Source: Allobosea sp. OK403 | GTDB taxonomy: Bacteria > Pseudomonadota > Alphaproteobacteria > Rhizobiales > Beijerinckiaceae | DNA length: 64,000 nucleotides | Assembly (NCBI RefSeq): GCF_900113835.1 | Contig: NZ_FOQV01000002.1 | Span: 310,001-374,000 of the forward strand | Direction of reading: 5' to 3' | Shown here: positions 36,321-45,350 of the stretch, one piece after another | Numbering within the stretch: the stretch's first letter is position 1 | How the letters are laid out: every line of letters starts with the position of its first letter | The notes under the pieces: model-generated | Told to the model about the DNA's origin: nothing | Database searches by the model: none | Seen by the model: only the letters and a program-made list of their open reading frames with translations | Translations under genes and position numbers: made by a program

Positions 36321-37115
36321 TTACGACGCCGGAAGCGCCGCGACATCACGCACAGGCGCGTTCAGCCCGGTGACCTGTCCAACCATTGTGGCCTTGCCGG
36401 TGGCGAGATCGATCTTGTGCAGGGCGCCATCCGCCAGCAGCCAGCCGGTATTGCTTCCATCCGCCGCCGTCTCGATATCAAAGGCGATAGATTTCGGCAT
36501 CACGCCGAGCTTTCCTACCGCTCCGAGGACGCCGTCATTCGGCGGGGCCTGCTTGATCAGGGCGCCGATCTTGGCGTCGATGTCGTAGAGCGTCGTCTCC
36601 TTGGCGCCCTTCACCGCGTTGATATAGGCGCCGGCGACGATCATCGGCGCCTCGCCCTTATGCATGTCGGCCTCGGCGAATTTCAGCTTGCCATCGACGG
36701 TGGTCTTGCCGTCATCGACATTGACGCGAAGATTGGTGCCGTCCGAGCCGATGACGCGCATGCGGTCGGCGACCGGGTTGAAATCGACGGTGGCCATGGC
36801 ACCGGCCGAAAGCACCGTGTCCATCTTGGACTTCATCGTCGCCTTGCCGGCGGTGTCGACCGTATAGATCGTGCCGTCGATCGTCAGCGCATAGAGCATG
36901 CCGTCGGCGGGGCGCACGTCGATGCCGGCGATTTTGCCGGTGATGCCACTGACCTTCATCGATTTGCCAGCCTTCAGGGTCGCGGTGTCGATCATCGTCA
37001 GGGTGTCGTCGCCGCTGAGCGCGGCCAGCATGCCGGCCTGGGCAGCCAGCGGCGCAGCGAAAGATGCACCAAGAATCGTCGAAGCAATCAGCGCAAGGCG
37101 GGTGTTGCGGTCCAT
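36321..37115 (-). CDS. DUF4394 domain-containing exported protein
   Basis: A 264-residue exported protein with a signal peptide (cleavage after about residue 26). The repeated strand pattern (AALSGDDTLTMIDTATL, GIDVRPADGMLYALTIDGTIYTVD, VDFNPVADRMRVIGSDGTNLRVN) is the beta-propeller-like DUF4394 domain. Start at the ATG behind GGAGGATAA. It is divergent from an ECF sigma/anti-sigma operon, a recurrent arrangement, so it is probably a target of that sigma factor (inference). Confidence 0.88.
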   Translation of the reverse strand: MDRNTRLALIASTILGASFAAPLAAQAGMLAALSGDDTLTMIDTATLKAGKSMKVSGITGKIAGIDVRPADGMLYALTIDGTIYTVDTAGKATMKSKMDTVLSAGAMATVDFNPVADRMRVIGSDGTNLRVNVDDGKTTVDGKLKFAEADMHKGEAPMIVAGAYINAVKGAKETTLYDIDAKIGALIKQAPPNDGVLGAVGKLGVMPKSIAFDIETAADGSNTGWLLADGALHKIDLATGKATMVGQVTGLNAPVRDVAALPAS

Positions 37116-37200
37116 GCCGTTATCCTCCGGTTGTCTGTTTCGGTGCGGCCGGCCTCTGTCCGGCCGCGGCACTCGGATGCGACAACGCGGCGTTCCCGCT

Positions 37201-37243
37201 TGCGGATGCGGCAGGAAAAATAAAGAATCCTGGCGCATCCGCA
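37201..37243. promoter_or_regulatory. Large inverted repeat between the DUF4394 gene and the sigma factor
   Basis: 16-bp arms TGCGGATGCGGCAGGA and TCCTGGCGCATCCGCA (one mismatch) around an AT-rich loop AAAATAAAGAA, centrally placed in the 202-base divergent region. An extra CGGATGCG half-site is at 37174-37181. It could be an operator or a bidirectional terminator-like hairpin. Confidence 0.6.
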
Positions 37244-37317
37244 GCCGCCCGGGACGTGTAACAACAGGTCGGGCCGCGGCCGGCGCGGCGTTGGTTGCGC
37301 CAACAAGGGAGACCGGA

Positions 37318-37881
37318 ATGGCGAGCGACGCCGCGCTGACGGCAAAGGCTGCAGAGATCGAATCCGCGCTGCGCGCCTGTGCTTCCGGCGATAAATCGGC
37401 GCTCCGGCGCATCTACGACGCCGAGTCCGCGCGTATGCTGGGTGTGGCGCTGCGTTTGCTGAAGCGTCGCGCATTGGCCGAGGAGGCGGTGCAGGACGCC
37501 TTTGTCCTGATCTGGCGGCATGCGGCGCGGTTCGATCCCGAGCGCGGCGGCGGCCTGACCTGGATCTACGCGATCCTGCGCAACCGCTCGCTCTCGATCC
37601 TGCGCGACGAGAAGCGCACCGAAACACGTGAAGAACCTGTCGCCGAGGAGATGGCGAGCGAAGAGGACGACCCCGAGACGGTCATGTCGAAGCTGTCGGA
37701 CGCCAGGGCCCTGCGAACTTGCCTCGAGACGCTGCCGCCGCAGCGGCGCGGTATCGTGCTGCTCGCCTTCGTCCAGGGCCTGACCCATGGCGAAATCGCC
37801 GGCAGGCTGAACATGCCGATCGGCACGGTGAAATCCTGGATCAGGCGCTCGCTGATCTCGCTGAAGGAGTGCCTCGGATGA
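37318..37881 (+). CDS. ECF RNA polymerase sigma factor
   Basis: A 187-residue sigma70-family factor of the ECF class. Region 2 spans about residues 27-95 (EEAVQDAFVLIWRHAARFDP, TWIYAILRNRSLSILRDEKR), followed by an acidic linker (EEPVAEEMASEEDDPE). Region 4 is ETLPPQRRGIVLLAFVQG with the HTH GEIAGRLNMPIGTVKSWIRR. It matches the SigK-like group partnered with RskA anti-sigmas. The stop overlaps the anti-sigma start (ATGA). Target promoters are not identifiable here. Confidence 0.92.
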   Translation: MASDAALTAKAAEIESALRACASGDKSALRRIYDAESARMLGVALRLLKRRALAEEAVQDAFVLIWRHAARFDPERGGGLTWIYAILRNRSLSILRDEKRTETREEPVAEEMASEEDDPETVMSKLSDARALRTCLETLPPQRRGIVLLAFVQGLTHGEIAGRLNMPIGTVKSWIRRSLISLKECLG

Positions 37882-38648
37882 GCCCCTCCGCCAAGATGAA
37901 CCTGACGCAAGGCGAGCGCGACGCGCTGGCCGGCGAATATGTCCTCGGCTTGATCGAGGGGGCCGATCGCATCGCCTTCGAGCAGCAGATCGAAAGCGAT
38001 CCCGAGCTCGCCGCCACCGTCGAGAGCTGGCGCCGCCATTTCGCCGGCATCGACGCGACGGCAACACCGCTTGCCCCCTCGCCTGCCCTATGGAGCCGGA
38101 TCGAAGCCGAACTGGCGACGCTGGGGCAGAACGCAGCCCCGGCGCGAGCGGCGACGACGACAATCCAGCGCAAGGCCGCTCCCTCCGCCGGCAGCCGCCT
38201 GTCGGCCTGGTGGAACAGCCTCTTCATCTGGCGCGGCGCGGCCTTTGCCGGTGCGCTCGCAGCCATCCTGCTCGCCATCGGCCTCAACGGAGCGCTCGAC
38301 CGGGCCAGGCGCCAGCCGGTCATGGTGGCCGTGCTGCTGACCGAGGCCAGCGTCGCGGCGGCCGTGGTCAATACCTTCGCCGATGGCCGCGTCGAGATGG
38401 TGCCGCTGCAGGCAATCCATGTGCCCGAGGGCAAGGCGCTCGAGATCTGGACGCTCTGGGACCGCGCCGTCGGCCCGCGCTCGGTCGGGCTGATCGAGCG
38501 CGCCCGCATGACGAGCCTGAGGCTCGACCAGCTCCCGCTTGGCAAGGATCAGCTCTTCGAGATCACGCTGGAGCCGGCGACAGGCTCGCCGACCGGTCGA
38601 CCGACCGGGCCGGTGGTGGCGAAGGGGACGACGGCGCAGGCATTGTGA
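37878..38648 (+). CDS. RskA-type anti-sigma factor
   Basis: A 256-residue membrane-bound anti-sigma factor. The N-terminal anti-sigma helices (GEYVLGLIEGADRIAFEQQIESD) come first, then one membrane segment (about 119-137) and a periplasmic RskA domain (PEGKALEIWTLWDRAVGPRSVGL, LRLDQLPLGKDQLFEITLEP). It is expected to hold the upstream sigma factor at the membrane until a signal releases it. Translationally coupled to the sigma gene. Confidence 0.9.
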   Translation: MSPSAKMNLTQGERDALAGEYVLGLIEGADRIAFEQQIESDPELAATVESWRRHFAGIDATATPLAPSPALWSRIEAELATLGQNAAPARAATTTIQRKAAPSAGSRLSAWWNSLFIWRGAAFAGALAAILLAIGLNGALDRARRQPVMVAVLLTEASVAAAVVNTFADGRVEMVPLQAIHVPEGKALEIWTLWDRAVGPRSVGLIERARMTSLRLDQLPLGKDQLFEITLEPATGSPTGRPTGPVVAKGTTAQAL

Positions 38649-38705
38649 GGACGAACGGGGCAAGTGGCGGCATTGCCGCGCAACTGCTTGCGACCCGACT
38701 CGGAC

Positions 38706-39182
38706 TTAGACGAGCCTTCGCGAGGCGGGGCGTTCAAGGAAACAATGAGTTTCTGAACGCTCGATCTCCACAAATCCATGCCGCTGGTAGAGGGAACGAA
38801 CCGGGTTCCAGTGGAGGTGTTCCAACCGCACAGGAAGGCCAAGCTCGTCCGACAAGGAAAGGCAATGGCGGAGAATGGCTGTGCCAAATCCTTGTCCGTG
38901 AAAGGCCGGAAGGAGATAGAACTCTCCAAGCCTGACGTGGTCTGGCAGGACCTTAAACGAAATCGTGCCGATAGATTGACCCGCGCGCCCGATCATGAAG
39001 AACGGCTTTTGATTGAAGTGACACTGGTGGAGGTTACGCTGAAATGCCTCATCCCACGACCAGCGGTGAAGGATGTGAGGTCCCATAGCTGCTCGCTTGG
39101 CCTCGAAGGCGAAGTCGCAGGCTTCGGAGGTCCAAGGCAAGCGCGCAAAGGTTAAATCCGGAGGGAGATCGGGGAGGTCCAT
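38706..39182 (-). CDS. GNAT family N-acetyltransferase
   Basis: A 158-residue GNAT acyltransferase. The acetyl-CoA P-loop is YLLPAFHGQGFGTAILRH (about residues 91-108), and the C-terminal strand region is LEHLHWNPVRSLYQRHGFVEIER. The acceptor is unknown. Its DNA is visibly more AT-rich (about half GC by eye) than the surrounding genes and uses many A/T-ending codons, suggesting recent acquisition. Convergent with the anti-sigma gene. Confidence 0.88.
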   Translation of the reverse strand: MDLPDLPPDLTFARLPWTSEACDFAFEAKRAAMGPHILHRWSWDEAFQRNLHQCHFNQKPFFMIGRAGQSIGTISFKVLPDHVRLGEFYLLPAFHGQGFGTAILRHCLSLSDELGLPVRLEHLHWNPVRSLYQRHGFVEIERSETHCFLERPASRRLV

Positions 39183-39249
39183 GATGCGAAGTCTATCGCG
39201 TTCGCAAAGCTGCTCGCTACCCGTAGTAACCCCATCGAGATCCGAGCCC

Positions 39250-40341
39250 CTACACCACCACCGTGATCGTCTCCGCCGCCCGCGTCAGCCCGGTATAGAG
39301 CCACCGCGCCCGGTGCTCGCGGAAGGCGAAGCTTTCGTCGAACAGGACGATGTCGTCCCATTGCGAGCCTTGCGCCTTGTGGACGGTCAGTGCGTAGCCG
39401 AAGGTGAATTCGTCGGTGTGCTTGCGCAGCTCCCAGGGCACCTCGTCCTCGGTGCCGTCGAAGAAATTCGGCAAAACCGAAACCTTGACGGGCTTGCCGC
39501 CGGTGTCGTCCTCGGGCGTCACCCGCATGGTGACAAGCCCCTTCTTCGAGGTCTTCAGTTCCTGCACGATCCATGAGCCGCCATTGAGCAGGCCCTTGCT
39601 TTTGTCGTTGCGCAGGCAGACCAGCTTCTCGCCCGCGACGGGAACGGTCTCGGTGCGCCCCATCAGCTGGCGCATGCGGGCATTGTAGTTGCGCCGCGTC
39701 TTGTTCATGCCGACCAGCACCTGGTCGGCGCCGAGCACGATCTCAGGCGTCACCTCATCGCGCCGGATGACGCGGCTCTGGCCGTAATCGCCGACATCGA
39801 GCCGGCCCCCCTCGCGAATGATCATCGACATCCGCACGATCGGGTTGTCGGCAGCCTGGCGATGCACCTCGGTCAGCATCACGTCGGGCTCGACCTCGGT
39901 GAAGAAGCCGCCGCCCTTGACCGGGGGGAGCTGCGCCGGGTCGCCCAGCACCAGCACCGGCGTGCCGAAAGAGAGCAGGTCCTTGCCGAGATCCTCGTCG
40001 ACCATCGAGCATTCGTCGATGATGATCAGCTTGGCCTTGGCCGCAACGCTCTCGCGGTTGAGCACGAAGGTCGGGCTCTCCTCCTCGACGCCGCGCGAGC
40101 GGTAGATCAATGAATGGATCGTCTGCGCGCCGACGCAACCCTTGTTGCGCAGGACGAGCGCGGCCTTGCCGGTAAAGGCGGCGAAGACGACATCGCCGTC
40201 GACGGCCTCGGCGATATGGCGCGCCAAAGTGGTCTTGCCGGTGCCGGCATAGCCGAACATCCGGAAAAGCTGCGGCTCGCCGGCCTGGAGCCAGCGTGCG
40301 ACCGCGGTGAGCGCGGCATCCTGCTGCGGCGACCAGTTCAT
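39250..40341 (-). CDS. RecD-like ATP-dependent DNA helicase
   Basis: A superfamily 1 helicase of about 363 residues. Walker A is MFGYAGTGKTTLARHI, Walker B IIIDECSMVD, motif III GDPAQLPPV, and the C-terminal motifs include YALTVHKAQGSQWDDIVLFDE and RWLYTGLTRAAETITVVV. It is a compact RecD/Dda-like 5'-3' helicase without RecBC partners. I use the ATG complementary to 40339-40341 (MNWSPQQDAAL); an ATG 36 bases upstream is possible. A replication or repair role is inferred. Confidence 0.9.
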   Translation of the reverse strand: MNWSPQQDAALTAVARWLQAGEPQLFRMFGYAGTGKTTLARHIAEAVDGDVVFAAFTGKAALVLRNKGCVGAQTIHSLIYRSRGVEEESPTFVLNRESVAAKAKLIIIDECSMVDEDLGKDLLSFGTPVLVLGDPAQLPPVKGGGFFTEVEPDVMLTEVHRQAADNPIVRMSMIIREGGRLDVGDYGQSRVIRRDEVTPEIVLGADQVLVGMNKTRRNYNARMRQLMGRTETVPVAGEKLVCLRNDKSKGLLNGGSWIVQELKTSKKGLVTMRVTPEDDTGGKPVKVSVLPNFFDGTEDEVPWELRKHTDEFTFGYALTVHKAQGSQWDDIVLFDESFAFREHRARWLYTGLTRAAETITVVV

Positions 40342-40433
40342 CGGCGGGACAATGGGTGGGTCCAGATCATGCCGCACAACGCCGCGAGTCGCGCCGGAAT
40401 GGCAAGCGCGACCTCCATGCTCCCTGACAACCT

Positions 40434-42122
40434 CTAAGCCGCGCGCAGACGACGGACGAACTCGTCGGCCTCGCCCTGCAGCGCCGCGATGCGGGCGTCG
40501 AGATCACGGGCGCCGGCCGCGCCCATATCGGCCTGGGCGACCGATTGCGCATTGGCCATGGCGATCTCGGCCATGGCGTCAGCGGCAGCACCGGTGACGG
40601 AGGAGATCCGCGCGACGGTGTCGCCGAGCGAGCCGAGCAGTTCGGCATGCGAACCGACCATGGTCGAAATCTCGGTGCTGGTCTGCTCGACCGCGCCGAC
40701 GCTGGCGACGATGCCCGAGACCGCCTGGGCCGCGTCCGACAAGGCGCTATTGACCATGCCGATGCGGCGCACGATCCGCGCCGTCGCGTCGGCTGTCTGG
40801 CCGGCGAGCGCCTTGACCTCGCTGGCGACCACGGCAAAGCCGCGTCCATGCACGCCGGCACGTGCCGCCTCGATCGTCGCGTTCAGCGCCAGGAGATTGG
40901 TCTGCCGCGCAATCGCCTCGATGAGGCCGACGACGTCGCGGATCTGCGCTGCATTCTCGGTCAGGCGGCCGACCAGATGGACGGCGCCTGCCGCGTCCCG
41001 GTTCGCCGCTGAGGCCGTCTGCGAAACCCGGCCGACCTCACTGTTGATCTGCCCCACGACATGTTCGAGCCGCAAGGCCGCCTCGGTGATGCCGCGCGCA
41101 TCCGCACCGGCCCCCTCGACCGCGGACGCCGCCGTGCCCGAGGCCGCCGAGACCTGCTGGGCGCGCACGGCCGCTTCCTGCAACGCACCGTGCAGCACCT
41201 CGCTGAGCCCCGCGATGTCGGCCAGCAGCACGCCGATCCTGTCCTCGAAGTCTTCCGCGATCCGGCCGAGTTCCTGCGTCCGCACACCAGCATGCGAATG
41301 TGCGAGATCGGCCTCCGCCTCGCGCGTCACCAGCGTGGCGCGGACCTCGCTCAATGTCCGCACCGTGCGGGCAAGCTGGCCGATCTCGTCGCGTCGCTGC
41401 GTATGCGGCACTTCGATGACCTGAGACGAGGAGGTCGCGACGCCAATCGCCGCCATCAATTCACGCAGGGGCCGCGTCAAATGGGTACGCAGCAGATAGA
41501 CCGCCAGCAACGCCCCGCCGAGCGGCAGGCACAGCGCGATCACGATCACGCGCAGGCGCAGCGCCTGGGCCAATGCGCCTGCCTGCGCCGCGCTGATCTG
41601 CGCGCGCTTGTCGAGATCGTCGGTGAGTTTGGACGTGACGGAGATGATCTGGCGGACGTTTTCGCGCGCCGCATCGGCGCTCGCTTCGAGCAAGGCGGCC
41701 TTGGGCGAGATACGCCGGCCGATATCGACGATGTCCTTCTTGAAGGCGATGAAGGTGTGGATGTTTGGGTCGAGTGTCGCGTTGGCCTGACGGATCGCGT
41801 CCGGCAAGGCCGAGAGCAGGCTTGCCCGCGCCGCGTCGACGAGTTCGACGGCGCCGTCCAGCGTATCGAGCGCCGCCTCAATGGCGCGCGGGCTTGCCGT
41901 CTCGTCGAACTGGCTGAGCAAGGAGGCATTCGCCACCCGGTTCGAAAGCAAGGCGGCCTTGTTCGCCAATGCCAGGCTGGTGAAAGCCTGCCGGTCGATC
42001 TCGCGCACCTCGTCGAGGCCCTTCACCGCGCTGAACAGGCCAAGCCCCGCTGCAACGCCGAGCAGTGCGAACAGCAGCGTGATCTTCGCCGTCAAACCCA
42101 CTCGCCGCATCGCCAAAGCCAC
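40434..42122 (-). CDS. Methyl-accepting chemotaxis protein
   Basis: A 562-residue chemoreceptor. First membrane helix about residues 12-32, a helical four-helix-bundle-type periplasmic sensor (33-190), a second helix 191-211, HAMP about 212-264, and a cytoplasmic signalling coiled coil. The hairpin tip includes [24 protein letters not shown]... and [20 protein letters not shown]. No CheB/CheR C-terminal pentapeptide is visible. The ligand is unknown. No other chemotaxis genes are nearby. Confidence 0.94.
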   Translation of the reverse strand: MALAMRRVGLTAKITLLFALLGVAAGLGLFSAVKGLDEVREIDRQAFTSLALANKAALLSNRVANASLLSQFDETASPRAIEAALDTLDGAVELVDAARASLLSALPDAIRQANATLDPNIHTFIAFKKDIVDIGRRISPKAALLEASADAARENVRQIISVTSKLTDDLDKRAQISAAQAGALAQALRLRVIVIALCLPLGGALLAVYLLRTHLTRPLRELMAAIGVATSSSQVIEVPHTQRRDEIGQLARTVRTLSEVRATLVTREAEADLAHSHAGVRTQELGRIAEDFEDRIGVLLADIAGLSEVLHGALQEAAVRAQQVSAASGTAASAVEGAGADARGITEAALRLEHVVGQINSEVGRVSQTASAANRDAAGAVHLVGRLTENAAQIRDVVGLIEAIARQTNLLALNATIEAARAGVHGRGFAVVASEVKALAGQTADATARIVRRIGMVNSALSDAAQAVSGIVASVGAVEQTSTEISTMVGSHAELLGSLGDTVARISSVTGAAADAMAEIAMANAQSVAQADMGAAGARDLDARIAALQGEADEFVRRLRAA

Positions 42123-42190
42123 TCTCGCCAGATTGGCGCGAGGTTTCGCAGAGGCAGACGAACGAGCGGTTAACAGAGCGCAGTTAAATC

Positions 42191-42208
42191 AAATAATATC
42201 AATTATTT
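42191..42208. promoter_or_regulatory. AT-rich palindrome upstream of the chemoreceptor
   Basis: AAATAAT-ATCA-ATTATTT, in the only strongly AT-rich patch nearby, about 70 bases ahead of the receptor start. It may be part of its promoter or a regulator site. Confidence 0.35.
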
Positions 42209-42256
42209 AGCCAGTTATCGACCTTTGCGCGGCGCCGCTTCCTCGCAGCAACTTCA

Positions 42257-43060
42257 TCAGCCCATCAGGCTGTCGAGCCCGCGCCTCAGGCCGGTCTGAT
42301 CGGAGACCCGCCGCGCCGCCAGCAAGGTCCCGCCGACATAGGGCGCAGCCGAGGTGCCGGCATCGTGGCGGATCACCAGGCGCTCATCGGGCAGCCCGAA
42401 CACAGCCTCGCAGGAGAGCACGAAGCCCGGCATCCGCACCGAATGGACCTGCACCGGATGGGGCGCGCCGATCGCGCCGCCGCGCGTCTCGCGGACGCCA
42501 CCGAGCTCGGATACCGGCTTGGAGGTCGCGGCCATGCGCTCGGCCCCGAGCGTCTCGGCCAATTCGCGCCCGGTGCCGGACGGCGTGTCGGGCTTGGAAG
42601 GCGAGGCGTAATCGATGATCTCGACATCGGGGACATATTTGACCGCCTCGCGGGCGAAGCGGCGCAGCAATGTCGCGGTGATCGAGAAATTGCCGGCGGC
42701 GAGCACGCCGACGCTCGCAGCCTTCGCCGCCGCATCGATCTCGGCATAGTCCTCGGCCGTCATGCCGGATGCACCGACGACGACATGGCGTCCGGCCGTG
42801 ACCGCGGCGAGCACATTGCCCTTCACGCTATCGGGCTTGGTGTAGTCGATCACCACATCGCAGGGCATGCGCAGCGCTTCAGTCATGCTGGCGAACACCG
42901 GCAGCCCATTGGCGGGGAGCCCCGCCGCCTCGCCGAGATCACGCCCCGCCGCCTTGCGCGAGACGCCGGCGACCAGTTCGAGATCGGGCGCGGCCATGAT
43001 CGCCGCGACGAGCGCCTTGCCGACCCAGCCGGTGCAGCCGGCGAGCGTGATGCGGATCAT
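42257..43060 (-). CDS. dapB: DapB-family dihydrodipicolinate reductase, atypical active site
   Basis: A 267-residue protein of the DapB family (4-hydroxy-tetrahydrodipicolinate reductase, lysine pathway). The nucleotide-binding GCTGWVG, VIDYTKPDSV, GASGMT and NFSITATLL, and the domain-closing TPSGTGRELAETLG are all recognisable. However, the block corresponding to E. coli EAHHRHKVDAPSGT reads DYASPSKPDTPSGT. Lys156 (E. coli Lys163) is kept, but the two histidines are Ala152 and Ser153. The length is normal and the frame intact. It may still reduce the substrate, as His is not always essential, or act on a related one. No second dapB is in the window. Confidence 0.75.
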   Translation of the reverse strand: MIRITLAGCTGWVGKALVAAIMAAPDLELVAGVSRKAAGRDLGEAAGLPANGLPVFASMTEALRMPCDVVIDYTKPDSVKGNVLAAVTAGRHVVVGASGMTAEDYAEIDAAAKAASVGVLAAGNFSITATLLRRFAREAVKYVPDVEIIDYASPSKPDTPSGTGRELAETLGAERMAATSKPVSELGGVRETRGGAIGAPHPVQVHSVRMPGFVLSCEAVFGLPDERLVIRHDAGTSAAPYVGGTLLAARRVSDQTGLRRGLDSLMG

Positions 43061-43172
43061 GGATGGGGTCCTTATGAGGGCGGAACCGCGGGCTTGAGCG
43101 AATCCGGAGCGTGACTATCGTCGCTCCATCGCCCGAGGCAAGGGAATGCGCCTGAGGCAAGGGAGCGCGGCC

Positions 43173-44030
43173 ATGTTCGTCAAGGTCAATGGCATCAAGC
43201 TCTATGTCGACGTCGAGGGCTCGGGCCTGGTGCCCGACGGCCCACGCATGCGGCAAAAACCGACGCTGATCCTGCTGCATGGCGGCCCCGGTGCCGACCA
43301 CAGCCTCTACAAGCCCACCTTCTCCGCGCTGAGCGACATCGCGCAGATCGTCTATTACGACCATCGCGGCTGCGGACGTAGCCAGGACGGTCCGCGCGAA
43401 AGCTGGACGCTCGCGCAATGGGGCGATGACGTGAAAGGCCTTTGCGATGGGCTCGGCATCGAAAAGCCCATCGTGCTTGGCACCTCGTTCGGCGGCTTCG
43501 TGGCTCAATCCTATGCCACGCGGTATCCGGAGCATCCCGGCAAGCTGATCCTGATCAGCACGGCGGCGAAAGTCGACTTTCCCGCGATCTATGCGGCATT
43601 CCAGCAGTTCGGCGGCCCGGAGGCCGGCCGCGTTGCCGAAGCTTATTGGTCGAATCCTTCGCCGGAAACACGCGCGCCCTATCTCGAACGCTGCGCCCCG
43701 CTCTACCGGACTAAACGGCGTGGGCCGCCCGATTGGGTCCAGCGCGCCATCCTGCGCAACGAGACCGGCCAATGCTTCAACGGCCCAGCCAACGAGCATG
43801 GCCGCATGGATTTCCGCGAGGCGCTCGGCCGCATCGCATGCCCGGTGCTCATCATGGCAGGTGAATCCGACCCGATCACGCCGATCGCCTTCAATGAGGA
43901 GATCATGCAGCATTGTCCCGCCGGCCTCGCCCGGTTCGAGCGCTTCGCCGATTGCGGCCATGGCATCGTGGAAGATGAGCCGGAGCGCTACTACCGGGCG
44001 ATCCGAGACTTCATTCTCGCCGGCGCCTGA
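43173..44030 (+). CDS. Alpha/beta hydrolase (proline iminopeptidase-like)
   Basis: A 285-residue alpha/beta hydrolase. LLHGGPGADHSLYKPTF forms the oxyanion hole, DHRGCGRS follows, and the nucleophile serine is in VLGTSFGGFVAQSYA (about residue 110). An acidic residue is in ESDPITP and the catalytic histidine in CGHGIVEDEPERY. The HGGPG-DxRGxGxS pattern matches proline iminopeptidase-like and ester hydrolases. Start at ATG 43173, behind AAGGGAG; an upstream ATG would add nine residues. Divergent from dapB. A 19-base near-repeat precedes the start. Confidence 0.88.
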   Translation: MFVKVNGIKLYVDVEGSGLVPDGPRMRQKPTLILLHGGPGADHSLYKPTFSALSDIAQIVYYDHRGCGRSQDGPRESWTLAQWGDDVKGLCDGLGIEKPIVLGTSFGGFVAQSYATRYPEHPGKLILISTAAKVDFPAIYAAFQQFGGPEAGRVAEAYWSNPSPETRAPYLERCAPLYRTKRRGPPDWVQRAILRNETGQCFNGPANEHGRMDFREALGRIACPVLIMAGESDPITPIAFNEEIMQHCPAGLARFERFADCGHGIVEDEPERYYRAIRDFILAGA

Positions 44031-44037
44031 GAAGGCG

Positions 44038-44622
44038 TCACAGGACCAGACGCATCAGCGGCCGGCCTTCCTTCTGCCGCGCGACCTCTCTGAAACCCGC
44101 CCGCAGGAAGACACGTTCGGCTCCGACATAGAGCCCTTCGCTGCTGCGCTTGAATTCGTGATCCATCGGTGCGGCCTCGAGCAGCCGCGCGCCGCTGTCA
44201 CGCGCTAAGCTGATTGCTCCGTCGAGCAGATCGGCGGTCACGCCCTTGCCGCGAAAGCCCTTGCGCACGAAAAAGCAGGAGGCGGCCCAGTTGCGCTCAT
44301 CCTCGGCTGGCGCGTCCGCCAGCGGCGTCGAGGCGCGGCGCGGGTTGTTCCATTCGGGAATATGGGCGCGCGGGCCGACCTGCAGCCAACCGACAGGCAT
44401 GTCGCCCTCAAAAGCGAGGACGCCGGGCGGCGGCCCTTTTCGCACCCGCTCCTCGAACAGCAGCCGCGCGCCCTCGCCCAGCAAGGGCATGCGCTGCTTC
44501 TGCGGCATGCGGAAATGATTGCACCAGCAGCCATAGCAAGGGCCTTTGGGGCCGAAGAGATCTTCGAGATCAGGCCAGTGCTCCGGCGTCAGCGGAACCA
44601 CTTTGAAACCGGTTTCACCCAT
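44038..44622 (-). CDS. GNAT family N-acetyltransferase
   Basis: A 194-residue GNAT. CoA-binding region SCFFVRKGFRGKGVTADLLDGAI (about residues 108-130). An N-terminal cysteine-rich stretch (GPCYGCWCNHFRMP) is unusual for the family and occurs in a subgroup of uncharacterised GNATs. Start at the ATG behind a GGGAGG-type site. Convergent with the alpha/beta hydrolase; stops are close (7 bases). Acceptor unknown. Confidence 0.88.
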   Translation of the reverse strand: MGETGFKVVPLTPEHWPDLEDLFGPKGPCYGCWCNHFRMPQKQRMPLLGEGARLLFEERVRKGPPPGVLAFEGDMPVGWLQVGPRAHIPEWNNPRRASTPLADAPAEDERNWAASCFFVRKGFRGKGVTADLLDGAISLARDSGARLLEAAPMDHEFKRSSEGLYVGAERVFLRAGFREVARQKEGRPLMRLVL

Positions 44623-44713
44623 TCCAACCTCCCTTCCCTCCAACGGATCGCAAGGCTAGGCTTGCATGATGGAGCGGCAGAGCAAGAGCCGGTCCCATCG
44701 GAGACCACCGGCC

Positions 44714-45331
44714 ATGTCGCTCGAACTCTACGCCGCCTATCTCGTTGCCTGTCTCGTCATCATCATCGTACCCGGCCCGACCGTCACGCTGATCATCGCC
44801 AACAGCCTGAAGCATGGTAGCCGCGCCGGGCTCCAGAATGTGGCGGGAACGCAAGCCGGCCTCGCGATCATGATCGGCATCGTCGGTATCGGCCTGAGCT
44901 CGGTCATCGCGGCAATGGGCCATTGGTTCGATTGGCTGCGCCTTGCCGGCGCGGCCTATCTGATCTGGTTGGGCTGGAAGATGTTCCGCGCGGCCGGCGG
45001 CAGTGAGGACGGCGCGGCACCAGCGAAGGCGCCGCGTGGCGGCTTCTTCCTGCAGGGCGTGCTGGTCGCGCTCAGCAATCCGAAGACGCTGCTCTTCTTC
45101 GGCGCCTTCTTCCCGCAGTTTCTCGATCCGGCTCGCGACCACCTCACCCAGATCGCGATCATGGGCGCAACCGCCATGCTCTTCGCCGCGATCAGCGACA
45201 GCGCCTATGCGATGCTCTCAAGCCGGGCCGGGCGCCTGCTCTCGCAGAAGCGCGTCCGGCTGCTGTCGAAAGTCAGCGGCGGTTTCCTAATCGGCGGCGG
45301 CCTCTGGCTCGCCTCGGCGCGCGTGAGCTGA
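44714..45331 (+). CDS. LysE/RhtB family amino-acid exporter
   Basis: A 205-residue six-helix exporter with IIIVPGPTVTLIIANSLKHG (about residues 15-34) and LVALSNPKTLLFFGAFFPQFLD (about 118-139). Third LysE-type gene in the window. The start at 44714 fits the family N-terminus; the frame is open for 16 more codons upstream. Monocistronic, divergent from the GNAT. Confidence 0.92.
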   Translation: MSLELYAAYLVACLVIIIVPGPTVTLIIANSLKHGSRAGLQNVAGTQAGLAIMIGIVGIGLSSVIAAMGHWFDWLRLAGAAYLIWLGWKMFRAAGGSEDGAAPAKAPRGGFFLQGVLVALSNPKTLLFFGAFFPQFLDPARDHLTQIAIMGATAMLFAAISDSAYAMLSSRAGRLLSQKRVRLLSKVSGGFLIGGGLWLASARVS

Positions 45332-45350
45332 GCGGCGGCGAGCGGCACCC

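Noticed and set aside
43131..43168. Near-repeat GAGGCAAGGGA before the alpha/beta hydrolase
   Set aside because: Only two short copies overlapping the ribosome binding site; likely chance slippage without function.
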